Source: Salminus brasiliensis (Eukaryota; Chordata; Actinopteri; Characiformes; Bryconidae). Taken from it: a stretch of DNA of 64,000 nt. The first letter of the stretch is position 1; each line of letters begins with the position of its first letter. The notes under the pieces were generated by a model. The model was not told the origin of the DNA, searched no databases, and worked only from the letters and a program-made list of their open reading frames with translations. Position numbers and translations under genes: made by a program. Positions 53,001-64,000 of this stretch are shown here, one piece after another. The stretch is taken from positions 6,057,318-6,121,317 of the forward strand of contig NC_132891.1 in assembly GCF_030463535.1 (NCBI RefSeq). The letters run 5' to 3'.

Positions 53001-53165
53001 CAGTGGTGGCTCAGAGGTTAAAGCAACGGGCTATTGATGACAAGGTTGTGGGTTCAATACCCCGGCACAGCAAGCTGCCACTGTTGGGCCCTTGAGCAAG
53101 ACCCATCACCCTCTCTGCTCCTCGGGCACTGCAGCAATGCCCAGATGATAAATGGACTTCATCCC
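53001..53165 (+). repeat. tRNA-derived SINE, family 1
   Basis: Box A-like GTGGCTCAGAGGTTAAAG at 53006 and box B-like GGTTCAATACC at 53052, about 40 bp apart as in tRNA genes. The body AGCTGCCACTGTTGGGCCCT is typical of a widespread fish SINE. Confidence 0.8.
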
Positions 53166-53855
53166 AATAGAACACCTGACAACTATGTATTTAATATAAT
53201 ATAAAACAATAAAATAACAAATGATCAATATCATATGATTGCAAACTTTTGAATGTAGTGTTTTTGTATTTACTCTTGTATTCAGACTCTCTTGTAAAGC
53301 AGAATTAGAACTCAAAATCCCCCCAAAAACTTGACAGGATGCCATGCTCTTTGCATGTAGGACATTGGCGTGAAGATGAACTTTGGCAGGTCTACAGCAT
53401 GCTCGTGTTCCTGCCCCTCCACAATCCTTCCCACAGGCGAGCGTGGACATGTTCGGATGAAGACTTAGAGCACAGGGAGAGAACGGGAACAGGCAGAACG
53501 GGATTCCTTGTCTGTGTCCCAGCTGCGGCAGTATCGGCCTGGCACTTTCCCACGAGAACACACTCCTCCTGACCTTTCGGCTCATACAGGGGTGGAGGGG
53601 GGGGGTCTCCAAAAGGCTGTCTAAAGTGGGAGTAAGGAGGCCATGGTGCTCTCCTTACTCTCCTTATGCTCTCATTATGAAGAAATGATCTAGAAAACCA
53701 CTCTTGGTTCCATAAAGAACGAAGCAGCACAAACCAAGCAAACTCTAACAAACATTTGCCATATCCCTATGTGACTTTCTGGAGACTCCAGAATCCAATT
53801 CACACTGTTCCTATGCTGCCCCCTATTTACAGAGTTTTAGATTTGTCTCCCCTAT
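53166..53855. other. Intergenic, no gene seen
   Basis: Higher-GC stretch at 53330-53650 with overlapping open frames on both strands (up to 168 codons, part of it SINE). No domain or known protein is recognised. Confidence 0.45.
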
Positions 53856-54780
53856 TTGTAGAATGTTCTAGAATGGAAATAGTGTTATATTTTATTCCTA
53901 TTTACACTGTTCCACATTCACAACACCCTAGGCAGTTCCCTTCAGTTCTAGAATGCTCTCCCTATTCACTGTTCTAGAATATTCTCCATATGCACAATCT
54001 CCCCTGCAATTGCCACTGTTCTAGAATGTTCTCATTCACACTGTTCTAGAATGTTCTCATTCACACTATTCTAGAATGTTCTCATTCACACTGTTCTAGA
54101 ATGTTCCTATTCATGATGCTCTACAATGTTCCCATTCACACTGTTCTAGAATGCTCTCCAAATTCACTGATCTAAAATATTATCCATATTTTATGATGCC
54201 TCTGCAATTCCCACTGTTCTAGAATGTTCCCATTCACACTGTTCTAGAATGTTCCTATTCATGATGCTCTACAATGTTCCCATTCACACTGTTCTAGAAT
54301 GCTCTCCAAATTCACTGATCTAAAATATTATCCATATTTTATGATGCCTCTGCAATTCCCATTGTTCTAGAATGCTCTCCAAATTCACTGATCTAAAATA
54401 TTATCCATATTTTATGATGCCTCTGCAATTCCCACGGTTCTAGAATGTTCCCATTCACACTGTTCTAGAATGTTTCTATTCATGCTGTTCTAGAATGTTC
54501 CCATTCAAACTGTTCTAGAAAGTCCCTATTTATGCTGCTCTAGAATGTTCCCATTCACACTGTTCTAGAATGCTTTCCCAATTTACTGCTCTAGAATTTT
54601 CTCCATATTTTATGATGCCCCTGCAATTCCCACTGTTCTAGAATGTTCCCATCCATGCTGTTCTAGAACATTTCCATTCACAATGATCTAGAATGTTCCC
54701 ATTCATGCTGTTCTAGAGCGTTCCCATTCACAATATTCTAGAATGTTCCCATCCAGTCCACAATGTTCTACAATATTTTA
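53856..54780. repeat. Minisatellite of heat-shock-element motifs
   Basis: Basic unit of about 25 bp (CTGTTCTAGAATGTTCCCATTCACA), partly organised into a higher-order block with TGATCTAAAATATTATCCAT that recurs at about 54168, 54317 and 54388. The core TTCTAGAATGTTC fits the three-box heat-shock element TTCnnGAAnnTTC. I count ten exact cores, plus TTCTAGAATATTC near 53973 and GAATGTTCTAGAA at 53861. Confidence 0.9.
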
Positions 54781-56645
54781 AAAAGTTCTCCCCAGTTTTC
54801 AACATTCTGAATAGTTCTTCAGATTCACATAGTTCTTTAAGAAGGACTGCACTGGAACTGTTTGTACCAGTATGAGTGTGTGCTGCATCCTGCATGTACG
54901 GGATACTGTGTACGGACGTGTGGGTGGAGAGGGTTCAGGTGCTGCATTGGGGACACATAAACATAAGCGTTCAGTCAAAGAGAAAAAAATCTTCCACAGG
55001 TTTCATTAGCAGCACGTTTTTGCACATTTTGAAAAAAAAAACAAACCCTGGAATATTAGCCCAAACAATAAAACCAAAACCCAAATACCACAGAAAGATG
55101 TGGAAAAGCTAGAATATCACTAAAGCCAAAATGTGAAAGAGAGTGATTATGACATATCAAGTCGTAAGCCACAAAATTATTTTATCAGACACGGGTGGCC
55201 GGTGACTGGAGAAACGACTGGCCCTAGGGATGGTCCGATGGTGACACCAATAGTTTCCCAATTGCATAGTACACACTATTATATACTATACTAAGATGAG
55301 TATACTATATACTAATCTTAATAATGTGGGTTTGGCAGGTTAGTACAGAAAATAACAGGAAGTGATGAAGCGTTGCTATGCCAACATACATCACTGCAAG
55401 TACTCTAGTCGCCGTTTCCACTGCACTTGCTGTACTTGCTTTTCGGTTGCTTTCGGCATTCTGGAAAGCTCTTCCGATAACATGGCTCTCACTGCTCTCC
55501 CAGAGCTGTCCGATGCGTTTGCATCCAGATGAATGGCGGATGTCATGGGTGACACAGAGATTTCAGCCCTCATTAGGTGGGCCACTGCTCGTCCTTCTCA
55601 GCCCCTCTGAACTGCAAGCAACAACACAGCCATATAAAGGCTGCAAACTGCTGTAAAGGTGATTCTGCTAAAAGCAAAGATCGAGTAAAATCTCTCAATT
55701 CTGCTTGTTCAGATGCTGCTCCAAATCACGGTGGCCTACATCATCTTTACATTTCCTCGCATAACTTTGTATTTATTTCAGGCAAAAATGTGTACATTTG
55801 TTAGTGATGTATTATTTGCTCAGTTTGGGTGTATTTTTAACACTCAACTCCACCAAAGTGTCTTTCTTATATAAAGGGAAAATTTCACTCAAATGATTCA
55901 ACAGTTTTCTTTTCCTTGAAACACTTTAAGCCCAAAGGCGGTTGAAACACCTGTAAGGTGTGAGTGCTGACATCACAACAAGGAGATAAAACACTTGGGG
56001 TTTGGCATTATTCCTGATGTAGAAGTGCCAAATATTTATGTGTGATTTGGGGTTTCTTGGAAATATACATGCTTAGTTTTTAATTATTTAATTATTTTAA
56101 AATAATTATTATTAAAACATGTTTCTTATATTTTGCCTTTTTTAAGCTACGTCTTTTGGAGGGGAGGCCGTTACAGTCTATTAGTCTTCTACAGTATCTC
56201 CTCTGTAATTTGTCTCTACAGCTGGCACTGTCATTTTTATGTCATGAGTCATTTGCATGAGCCAGATATCTTCGTCTTACAAATGATCAGTGATAGTCTG
56301 TAAAGCCTGATATTAGAGTACACCTCGCCACCTGATTGGTTAGAGAAGGATGCATGCTGATAACGAACACCTACAAACACCTCCTGGTTCAGGTATCTAA
56401 GAGGCAGCTTCAGAAGAAAGGGGAGCAGAAGACGGATGATGGATGGATGTTTACTTTGCTCTCTGTTACTGGCTTGTAAATGTATCTTCTGAGGAATACT
56501 CCTGAGTAACGACAGCCATGTTTTGCAGAGAATTACTGCTGTTCTTTCTGTGCACTGCTCTTTAACCTACGCTTGGAGTGTTAAATATTTTTCAAGTATA
56601 AAAGAAAGTGTATTGACCATATTTACTCCTAAATTCCCCACTTTA
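54781..56645. other. Intergenic, no gene seen
   Basis: Short open frames only. 55378-55656 has a moderately GC-rich open stretch on both strands, not recognised. Confidence 0.45.
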
Positions 56646-56965
56646 TCTCAAACTCCCCAACCAAAATTACTGAGTGGCGCACCACCATCATTCCCGAGAA
56701 CACAGTTCTTCCACTGCTCCACAGCTCAATGCTGGGGGACTTTATACCCCTCTGGCCCACGCCTGGCATAAGGCAGCATGGTGCCAATATGTTCATGTTT
56801 ATCTGCTCCAGAGAGAGAGTCCTATTCTATTGGCAATACTTCTCTACAGAAATTAGACAAGCTGTATGTGTGCATTTGAACATCTGTATCAGCAATGTGT
56901 TCCACTTAAAGTAATCGAATGCATTCATTAGACGGGGTGTCCACAAACATTTGGACATAAAGTGT
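56646..56965. repeat. MITE copy (minus relative to the 61218 copy), truncated
   Basis: CCACTGCTCCACAGCTCAAT, GGTGCCAATATGTTCATGTT and GGGTGTCCACAAACATTTGG; one half is missing. Confidence 0.8.
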
Positions 56966-57720
56966 GAATATTTTTGACAACGGCACATGAATGTTGGCAT
57001 GAACACAGACAGACAAACAGACAGACAGATAGATAGATTCTAATTTGTGTTCAAATTTGTTCCTACAGATTTTGATCAGTAAATTAGGTACCGGCCTGTA
57101 GATGCCAGTGTAGACAGACAGATAGATAGACAGACAGACAGTCATGGGTAATCAGCAGAATCATTAAAACCTTGATGCAGGCTTTCCTCTCTGATACAAG
57201 CCACACTACTGCCATGATCTCAGACTACGAAGACATACAACTCTAAATAAGGGCATTTCCGCCGACCTGCCCCTAAACAGTACTGTCAACAGGCTTCTGT
57301 ATGGGCCTCTTTAAAGTGTGGCCGAATCACCATGTTATTGTAAATTCAGCACAGAGCAGATGGGTCAAAAATGTGTGACCTGAGCTCTGCTCCTTACTTT
57401 ACGTCTATACAGTCCAAAAGGCCGGCCTGTTCATAAGTTAATAAATTTTTTAAATGATATAATTACATTTAACATATGCCCATTGTATCTGAATTAAAAA
57501 TAGATAATACATAAAAATTAGATATTAAAATAAAAGAAACAGCAAAATGTCATGTATATTCAGTACAGTGTCTATTTCAATGGCAGTTGGCAATCTGATT
57601 AGCATGTTGCTATAGTCAACAAATGATGGCACTACAGTAAATACATGCTGACAACAAATCTTCATCTTTCTATTTGATGCCTAAACTGCATAAAAAGCCT
57701 CAGTGTGGACGCATCCCTGC
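56966..57720. other. Intergenic with GACA/GATA runs
   Basis: ACAGACAGATAGATAG runs at 57006-57037 and 57112-57140. No gene seen. Confidence 0.5.
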
Positions 57721-57729
57721 TGAAATTTA

Positions 57730-58070
57730 AAACAGCCAGACCAGCTTACACTTCCCAAGCTTGTTAAGCTGGTTAACCAGATTAGTTCTTGACCAGTATG
57801 AAGTATCTTTTAATTTTGATGGTTCAGTTAGCCTACCACCATGACCAACTTCATCAAGCTAGTCAACCAGAATGGCCATAATGACTATGCTAGTCCACCA
57901 ATTTGACCATTGACAAGTATAACCATGTTTGGTGAGCAGCATGACTATGCTAGTCCACCAATATGACCAACTTGACCGAACTGTTCAACCAGGTTTATCA
58001 AACTAGTCAACTAGTGTGGCCAACTTGATGACCAGCTTGGTCAAGTTGGTCATGCAGATAGCCCTTAGAT
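57730..58070. repeat. Degenerate CCAGCTTGGTCA-type minisatellite
   Basis: Loose repeats of AGTCAACCAG, TGACCAACTTG and TGACTATGCTAGTCCACCAA (the last exact at 57885 and 57945). Confidence 0.7.
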
Positions 58071-58124
58071 ACTGTAGACACTGACTACAGTATCTAAGCA
58101 GGGGTGAAGAATCCCCCAGCCTTT

Positions 58125-58450
58125 TACCCCACCCACTCATTATTAGTCTCCCCCATTAAGTGTAATGGTTCTGACACTGGGAGAGTGAGGACTGACACAT
58201 GCCTTCTCAGACCGCCTCTTTTCAAACTGCTGCTGGTGCAAAATAACTGGCCAACCAATGCGCTCGAAGAGAGCACCGGGTACCCAGCTCTGATGCATCA
58301 GCATCTAGCAGACGGCCAAACTTTCCAAAGTGAGGTGGGGGAGAGAGAAAGAGCCATCTACCCAACCTGAGAGAGTAAGGACAGCTGTGCTCTCTCAGGC
58401 TCTAGTTGCTGTTGGCAGGCAGCATGATCCGGGATTCGAACCGGCGACAG
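58125..58450 (-). repeat. tRNA-derived SINE, family 2 (minus copy)
   Basis: On the minus strand a perfect box B GGTTCGAATCC (from about 58442) leads into the same body as 47690-48045 (GGGTAGATGGCTC, GAGCGCATTGGTTGGCC, AAAAGAGGCGGTC). Confidence 0.65.
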
Positions 58451-61217
58451 TCCATCAGTTCTGAATTGAAATTATTATTACTTTCATCAGTGTTTATATG
58501 TTTATTTTTTGTTTTACTTTTATTTAACCCTCTTTATTCGACAATTGTTTGTCTTAATGAACAACTTGCATATAATGGTCGGGTGTTTGATGTTTCTGGA
58601 GAAATACAATTAAGCTCTGCTCAGAATTACAAAAGCTTTAGTTCCAGCTAATCCTTACTGTCACTCCAGATTCGCCTACCCTCAGGCTAGAGGACCAATC
58701 CCAAGAACAACGCTCAGGGCAAATACCAGCCTACAAAAGACTTACAGCTGCCTCTGAAATGCTGAGTCATAGAATGACTGTGAACAAACACAATATAAAC
58801 AGCAAGGACTGAGAAAAAAGAGGAAGAAAGAGATTCCAAGGAATGACGACGTCAAAAACTAGGGGGATTTATCTCCGGATAAGATAAAAAATGCAGCAAA
58901 TATTTGCATTAATTTGCATAGATTTGAATATACACCAATGATGGGATTTCTTGCATTGATTAGGCCTCACCTTAATGGGACTCTCCATTGAAAATCCAGT
59001 GAAAGTCATGTTTTCATGCACATTTTGGGAATCCTAATAATTTTGAAGCTTTATTTCAACAATTTGTTATTTAAATGTTCTTCTAATGTCATACAGATGT
59101 GCACACACACACACACATACACACTATATGCACTCCATGTTTAAACACACCACAGTACCCTAGAAAAAAAGTGATGCATCATTTTCACCTAAATGAAATA
59201 TATATGAGTAAATATTGACCTGTCAATCATTTCTTCATCCACCCCCCCCCCACACACACACCCCTCATCTCTCTTTCCCACTGTCTCTTTCTTTTTCTCC
59301 CCTGGTGTTTGTTATTGGGGCACATGATGCGCCGGCTGGCAGTACAGGTTAGGCGTGTGTGTCCGGGTTGCAGAGTGAGTTTTGAGGGAGTGCGTGAGGG
59401 AGCGTGTCTGAACGCCTCCCGGATGGATCCCGGAGCAGGGTGGGACAGGTCCGGAGCACACAGGGAGGAAGAGGAGACACACCAAACCTTTCAGAGTGAC
59501 TAACACTTGCCCAAAACCCGGTCCCACCAGCCTGATCACATCGCTGTGCTATGTGTTGAACAACACCTATTCTCTCCTTCTTTCCCTTTCTCTTTTCTTC
59601 TCCTCTCTTCTCCACCAGAATGCTCTGTACTCTTTTCCTTTCTTCATTACTTTTCTTCTCTTTTCTTGACCCCGTTTACACCTGATCACTTCACGTGTCT
59701 TGAGTATCAGGATTATATCAGGCCAAGCCACGTAAAAATGCAAGTGTAAACACATCCAAGACGCATTTAAACCAGATACGAATTCGATCACTCAAACCAC
59801 TTTAGGAGGTGGTCTGAGACGTATCTGGGCCGCATGGTATAGCAGTGTAAATGCATCCGTCTCACCAAGACACATTCGACAAGCAGAATCCCTCCCAGTA
59901 CAAAACAAATCACCAGTAATAATTGCTGCAATGTTACAAGCCTATTTACCACCCTGTTACTTTACCTAAGAATGGGCAAGGATAAGCTCTTTTTTTTTGT
60001 AGCTGGTTAGCTGTTTTTTTAAATGGTGCTGCTGTCCTCTCGTTGTGTCCTCTCAGTGCTATGTGCTGTTAGCAAGATGAAGAGATTGTAGCCAGTTAGC
60101 TCTTAGCTTTGCCCCCATTCACGTCCTCAGATTTGGCTTTCTCTAGTCTTGCCGGTAAAACAAGCTGAACTTTCCCTTCTGATGTGAGTTTAGCGCCAGT
60201 TTGGTTCAGCTGAGGAGTTTTTTTTTCGAGGTAGCGGTCGATGGAGAGAAAAAAGAGTAAAAGCTGGCATCGGATAGTATTAGCTTTCAGCCTAGCATCG
60301 ATCTTCATTTGCCATGCCCTGGTTTTGATTCATTGTATGACAGATTTGAGCTCCCCTTCTGCGGACAGTGGCACAGAAAAGAAGCCGCGGCAACCCATAT
60401 TCCCATAACTAGCAAAGTCTAGAGGTGATAAGCTGCTTTCTAGTATCAACAACACCACATTCTCCACCATCGTGTTTTACCTGTTTCCTCAGCTTTGAAC
60501 ATAGATTTCTCAAGTGGGTAGGGATTATGTACATTTTGGGGGTCAAGTCAAGACTGTTATGTGACAGTTTGGGCCAATTTAAGCTTATTTAGCCAGTTAT
60601 GTGAACATTATAGCAGCTAAAAATCCCAGTTAATACATCTAGCTGTTAGTTGTTTGCCTCAGAGCTGCAATCAAAGCTGCCATCCAGTTGTACAGGTGGG
60701 TGAGAGATTGGGTGTTTTTTCATAGTTCATAGTTCATAGTTCACTAGCTGATAACAACAGGGGATATCATATCTTTGGGCTGGGAGGTTTTATGGAAGGG
60801 TCATCCTCATCTTTGCTATATATTTGGTGCTTTTGTCTACTATCCCATCCCCCAAATGCAACCCTATGAGAAGGTTGCAGACTTTCAGGCCTGTTTTACT
60901 AGCTGGCTTCCTGTTGTGCAAGCCCCCTGAGGCTTTCACGACTGCATCAAATCCATACTATATATGTATGGAGTGTTTACTTAAGCTCTTGTGTGCCTGT
61001 GTATATCAGAGTGTCTGTGTTTGTGTGTATGTGTGAGTGCGTTAAAGTCTTATCAGGTCTTTAGGCCTCTACCCTGCACATGACCTAACAGGTGAGTCCA
61101 TAATTTCTCAACACACCTGTCCACCTGTGTGCTCATGTTACTACCGTAACATTACGTAATGGCTTCCAATAGCGTTGTACTGTCTTGAGTGGGCCTAGGC
61201 CCCCCAAACCCCCTCAT
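58451..61217. other. Intergenic, no gene seen
   Basis: 2.8 kb with a CA run at 59101-59120 and a pyrimidine-rich stretch at 59565-59665. Open frames are short and unrecognised. Confidence 0.5.
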
Positions 61218-61715
61218 TCACTATATGTCCAAATGTTTGTGGACACCCCTTCTAATAAATGCATGTCTAGTCTCTGTATAGGCGTACTGCTAATAGAATA
61301 GGACTCTCTAAAGCAGAGAAACATGAACCTAGTGTTGTCACCATGCCTAATGCCAGGGTGGGCTAGAGGGGTATGAAGCCCCCCAGCAATTGAGCTGTGA
61401 AGCAGTGGAACTGTGTTGTCTGAATTGATGGTGGTGCTCCATTCAATACTTTTGGGATGATTGGGGAGTTGGGGATGATGAGGTGGGGTGGTGATCATCC
61501 AACATCCTGACCTTGCTAATGCTCTTGATGCTGAATGCAACCAAATCCTCACAACAATGCTCTAGTAGATCTAATTTAGTAGAAAGCCTTCTTCCCTGGA
61601 CAGCAGGGATAGTTACTCTAACAAAAGCAATTGGAACTTTTTTGACTGTCCTTGATTTCAGGAGAAACAATGAATGAGCAGGTGTCCCAATACTTTTGTC
61701 TAATTAGTATACAGT
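61218..61715. repeat. MITE family, near full-length copy
   Basis: About 500 bp. Ends are CACTATATGTCCAAATGTTT plus GTGGACACC, and (reverse complement) CACTGTATACTAATTAGACA plus AAAGTATTGGGACACC, an imperfect 29-bp inverted repeat. There is no transposase. Internal landmarks are ACATGAACCTA, GGGCTAGAGGGGTATGAAGC, AAGCAGTGGAACTGTGTT and GGTGGTGATCATCCAACATC. At least ten partial copies occur in this window. The outer sequence matches the Tc1-like relic at 23037, suggesting that family as the source of transposase. Confidence 0.85.
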
Positions 61716-62104
61716 GAATTTCCAGTTATAAAAAGCTAGGCAGCTAGGAAATAGCAATGAATTTGCCAACATGCTAACGTTTGCTTGATTGCACAGTCTG
61801 GGTTACTGTCCACCTACGTGGTGCACCTAAAGTGTACTGCAGGTGGCGCTCATAAAGTGACCAGTGTAAAAGTATTACAAGCCGTTTCTAATAAAGTTCA
61901 ATACAATCACACAAGCTCAATTATGCTCGACCTCTAATTTTTCATTAGTCTAAAAGTATTTTAGCCAGTGTAAAGCTTGCTGAACCTAGCAACAATTGCT
62001 ACGAAAGAATGCATTTGTGGGCAGAGCATGAATAGGTCAACTGGTGGCACTTCATTGTTATAGCAAGCTTCTGTGTTTTTTAAATACACGTGTGTAGATA
62101 TACA
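61716..62104. other. Intergenic, no gene seen
   Basis: Unique-looking sequence, no supported feature. Confidence 0.4.
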
Positions 62105-62330
62105 GTGTTTGGGTGTGGTGGCATAGATGTGTGAGTGTGTGTGTTTGTGTAACTGTGTGTGAGTGTGTGTGTGTGTGTGTATGTGTGGCTGTGTGTGTCA
62201 ATGTGTGGAGATGTGGCATAGGGTGTGTCTGTGGTATTGGGTGGGTTGTGTCAGATGGGGGGTTTTTGCCCAGGGGCATGTAAGTGTAAGTGTGTGTGTG
62301 TGTGGGTCTGTGTGTGTGTGCGTGTCTAAC
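62105..62330. repeat. GT-rich simple sequence
   Basis: Imperfect GT/GTGTGA runs; a CAG run follows at 62368-62384. The open frames crossing it are low-complexity. Confidence 0.9.
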
Positions 62331-62609
62331 AGCACTACAGTAAAATTGCTGTGTGTGCTGTTGTCCAGCAGCAGCAGCAGCAGTGGTAGTAGAAGTGGCA
62401 TCTGGCTTTAAGATAAGGTACATTAAATGATAGTGTGTCTTTCTCCTGGTCTTCTGACTGTTGACAGATCCATCATGGTGTATATAATCAATGTATCCCA
62501 TATGCTCCGCCCATAAATGAACTCTTTCATGATTACTGTTACTAGGTTGGAAAAGCATACAACACATAAAAGTGAGCTAACCAGCCGACCTCTTGAATAT
62601 AGGTCAGGA

Positions 62610-62925
62610 CGTCTGACTACAATTCAACATCAGGTCAACGTCTAATGCCAATGTTAACTTGGCGTTGAATAGCGACGACAGCTGACCTCAATATTTTGTT
62701 AGTTGATGTTAAGTTGTGTTAAGTAACCAAAAACCAACATCTTCCAAACATCAACTTCAACATTAGCACAAAAACCAACGTCTGCTAACCTTTATAACGT
62801 TAACGTCCACACAACGTGAAATTCTAACAGTGTTAGATGTTGATTGTTGTTGGTTGTTGGTTGTTGGTCATGGTGTTAAATAACCAAATTTAACCTCTGT
62901 CTAACATTGGAGCTGGATGTCAACC
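62610..62925. repeat. AACGTC/GTTGATG-rich repeat region
   Basis: Short motifs such as CAACGTCTAA, AACGTTAACGTC and GTTGATTGTTGTTGG recur irregularly and lead into the 60-bp tandem array. Confidence 0.5.
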
Positions 62926-63362
62926 TAATGTTGGCTTTGATGAATATGTAACTTTGTTTTGCAACCAAATGTTTAACATCTGTAAAATGTTGGGTTTTTG
63001 ATGAATATGTGACTTTGATGTCCAACCAAACGTTTCATGTCTGCAAAATGTTGGGTTTTGACAAATATGTGACTTTGATGTCCAACCAAACATTTAACAT
63101 CTGCAAAATGTTGGGTATTGACGAATATGTGACTTTGATGTCCAACCAGACGTTTAATGTCTGCTAAATGTTGGGTTTTGACAAATATGTCATTTTGATG
63201 CACGACCAAATGTTTAACGTCTGCAAAATGTTGGGTATTGACGAATATGTGGCTTTGACTTCCAACCAGACGTTTAACATCTGTAAAATGTAGGGTTTTG
63301 ACATATATGTGACTTTAATGTCCAAACAAATGTTTAACATCTGTAAAATGTTGGGTTTTGTC
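62926..63362. repeat. 60-bp tandem minisatellite
   Basis: About seven units of exactly 60 bp, each with GAATATGTGACTTTGATGTC, CAACCAAACGTTTAA and CTGCAAAATGTTGGGT. Units differ by a few substitutions and no indels from 63001 to 63360. Confidence 0.95.
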
Positions 63363-63689
63363 ATCAACCAGTTTTTTTGACCCATTTTCTACTCACTTTG
63401 GATTACCAAATACCCAGCTCACACATATTCTCCCTCTATCACATGCAATGCTCAATGCTTTGATTAAAAATATTTACCTCGTACAGCTGCAGTCAAAATG
63501 GTTTAATGAGTCTTTTTAGCTACATTTACAAACATTCAGTGGTATACAACAAACCAATCCAAGACTAATTTAAATATCTCAACACAACTAATATAATGAG
63601 CACTTTCTCCAAATTCAACACAAAATACCACTTATAATGACGACTGCAGTCTCAGAATTACTCAACCCATTAATGACAAGCGTGTTCAG

Positions 63690-64000
63690 TGCTTAGTACA
63701 GCACCCATCTGCTGTTATGACTTGAAAACATGATGCATAGAAAGATACCAGCTTGGCCCATTCCTCAGGATCAATGGCCTCCAGTTCACTAATATTCTGG
63801 GGTTTGCGTGCTGCAACCTCACCAAAGATTTTCTATGGAGTTCAAGTCAGGTGACTGTAATGGCCACCCAAAAATCTTTCAAGTCTTATTCTGAAACCAA
63901 GTTGGGAAAGTCCATTGACACCCAAGCTTCTGCTTCCTCACCGAAGGCATGCCGTTTTCTCCAAGGATTTCCTGATACTTGATGTCTATGTGTTGATTAG
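63690..64000 (-). mobile_element. Tc1/mariner transposase relic, cut by the window end
   Basis: On the minus strand the piece ending near 63815 reads WPLQSPDLNSIENLW, the third catalytic Glu region of Tc1 transposases. It continues into NPRNISELEAI-like sequence with stops and frameshifts. The N-terminal part would lie beyond base 64000. Confidence 0.75.

Noticed and set aside
55378-55656. 92-codon open frame with a hydrophobic N-terminus
   Set aside because: Overlapped by a similar frame on the other strand, no known family, no splice context.
61214-61670. Open frames of 112 and 75 codons on the minus strand
   Set aside because: They lie within the MITE copy, which carries no transposase.
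62058-62567. 169-codon minus-strand open frame rich in Thr-His
   Set aside because: Translation of GT-rich simple sequence.
62926-63362. CRISPR-like regular repeat
   Set aside because: A head-to-tail 60-bp minisatellite without separate repeat and spacer parts, in a vertebrate genome.

Overview
This is vertebrate nuclear DNA, almost certainly from a teleost fish. The evidence is two spliced vertebrate genes (an ARMC1 relative and MTFR2), U1 snRNA and 5S rRNA genes, a Ty3/gypsy LTR retrotransposon, many Tc1/mariner elements including a well-preserved Passport-like copy, tRNA-derived SINEs and dense microsatellites. The lineage inside teleosts is not certain; the repeats look otophysan, but that is a guess.

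Layout. 1-13.9 kb: a tandem array of about 2.3-kb units. Each of the three full units carries one U1 snRNA gene on the minus strand with a recognisable PSE, a ZNF143/Staf-type distal element and a 3' box. The first unit is split by a 7.0-kb Ty3/gypsy element (minus strand) with two 660-bp LTRs that look identical; its pol is broken by a frameshift and a stop. 13.9-14.9 kb: the edge of the array, a 5S rRNA-like gene missing about 10 nt, and a long TA array. 15.3-27.7 kb: a head-to-head gene pair. The armc1-like gene (minus, six coding exons, 269 codons) and mtfr2 (plus, seven coding exons, 341 codons) share a very short CCAAT-rich promoter. Both families act in mitochondrial positioning or morphology. 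All splice junctions keep frame, so both genes look functional.

27.7-64 kb: no host gene could be supported. It holds layers of Tc1/mariner elements (an open DD34E transposase at 42.1-43.7 kb, a frameshifted one at 50.4-52.0 kb, several relics and internally deleted copies), a dispersed MITE family whose ends match one of the Tc1 relics, at least two tRNA-derived SINE families, and several minisatellites. The most unusual minisatellite (53.86-54.78 kb) repeats a canonical three-box heat-shock element about a dozen times. A 60-bp minisatellite lies at 62.9-63.36 kb. The window ends inside another Tc1/mariner relic.

No prokaryotic-type system (CRISPR, operon, defence island) is present. The best candidates for new biology are the U1 array with its expanding promoter microsatellite and retroelement insertion, the divergent armc1-mtfr2 pair, and the heat-shock-element minisatellite. 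Motifs and splice sites were read by eye; no alignment or database search was run.
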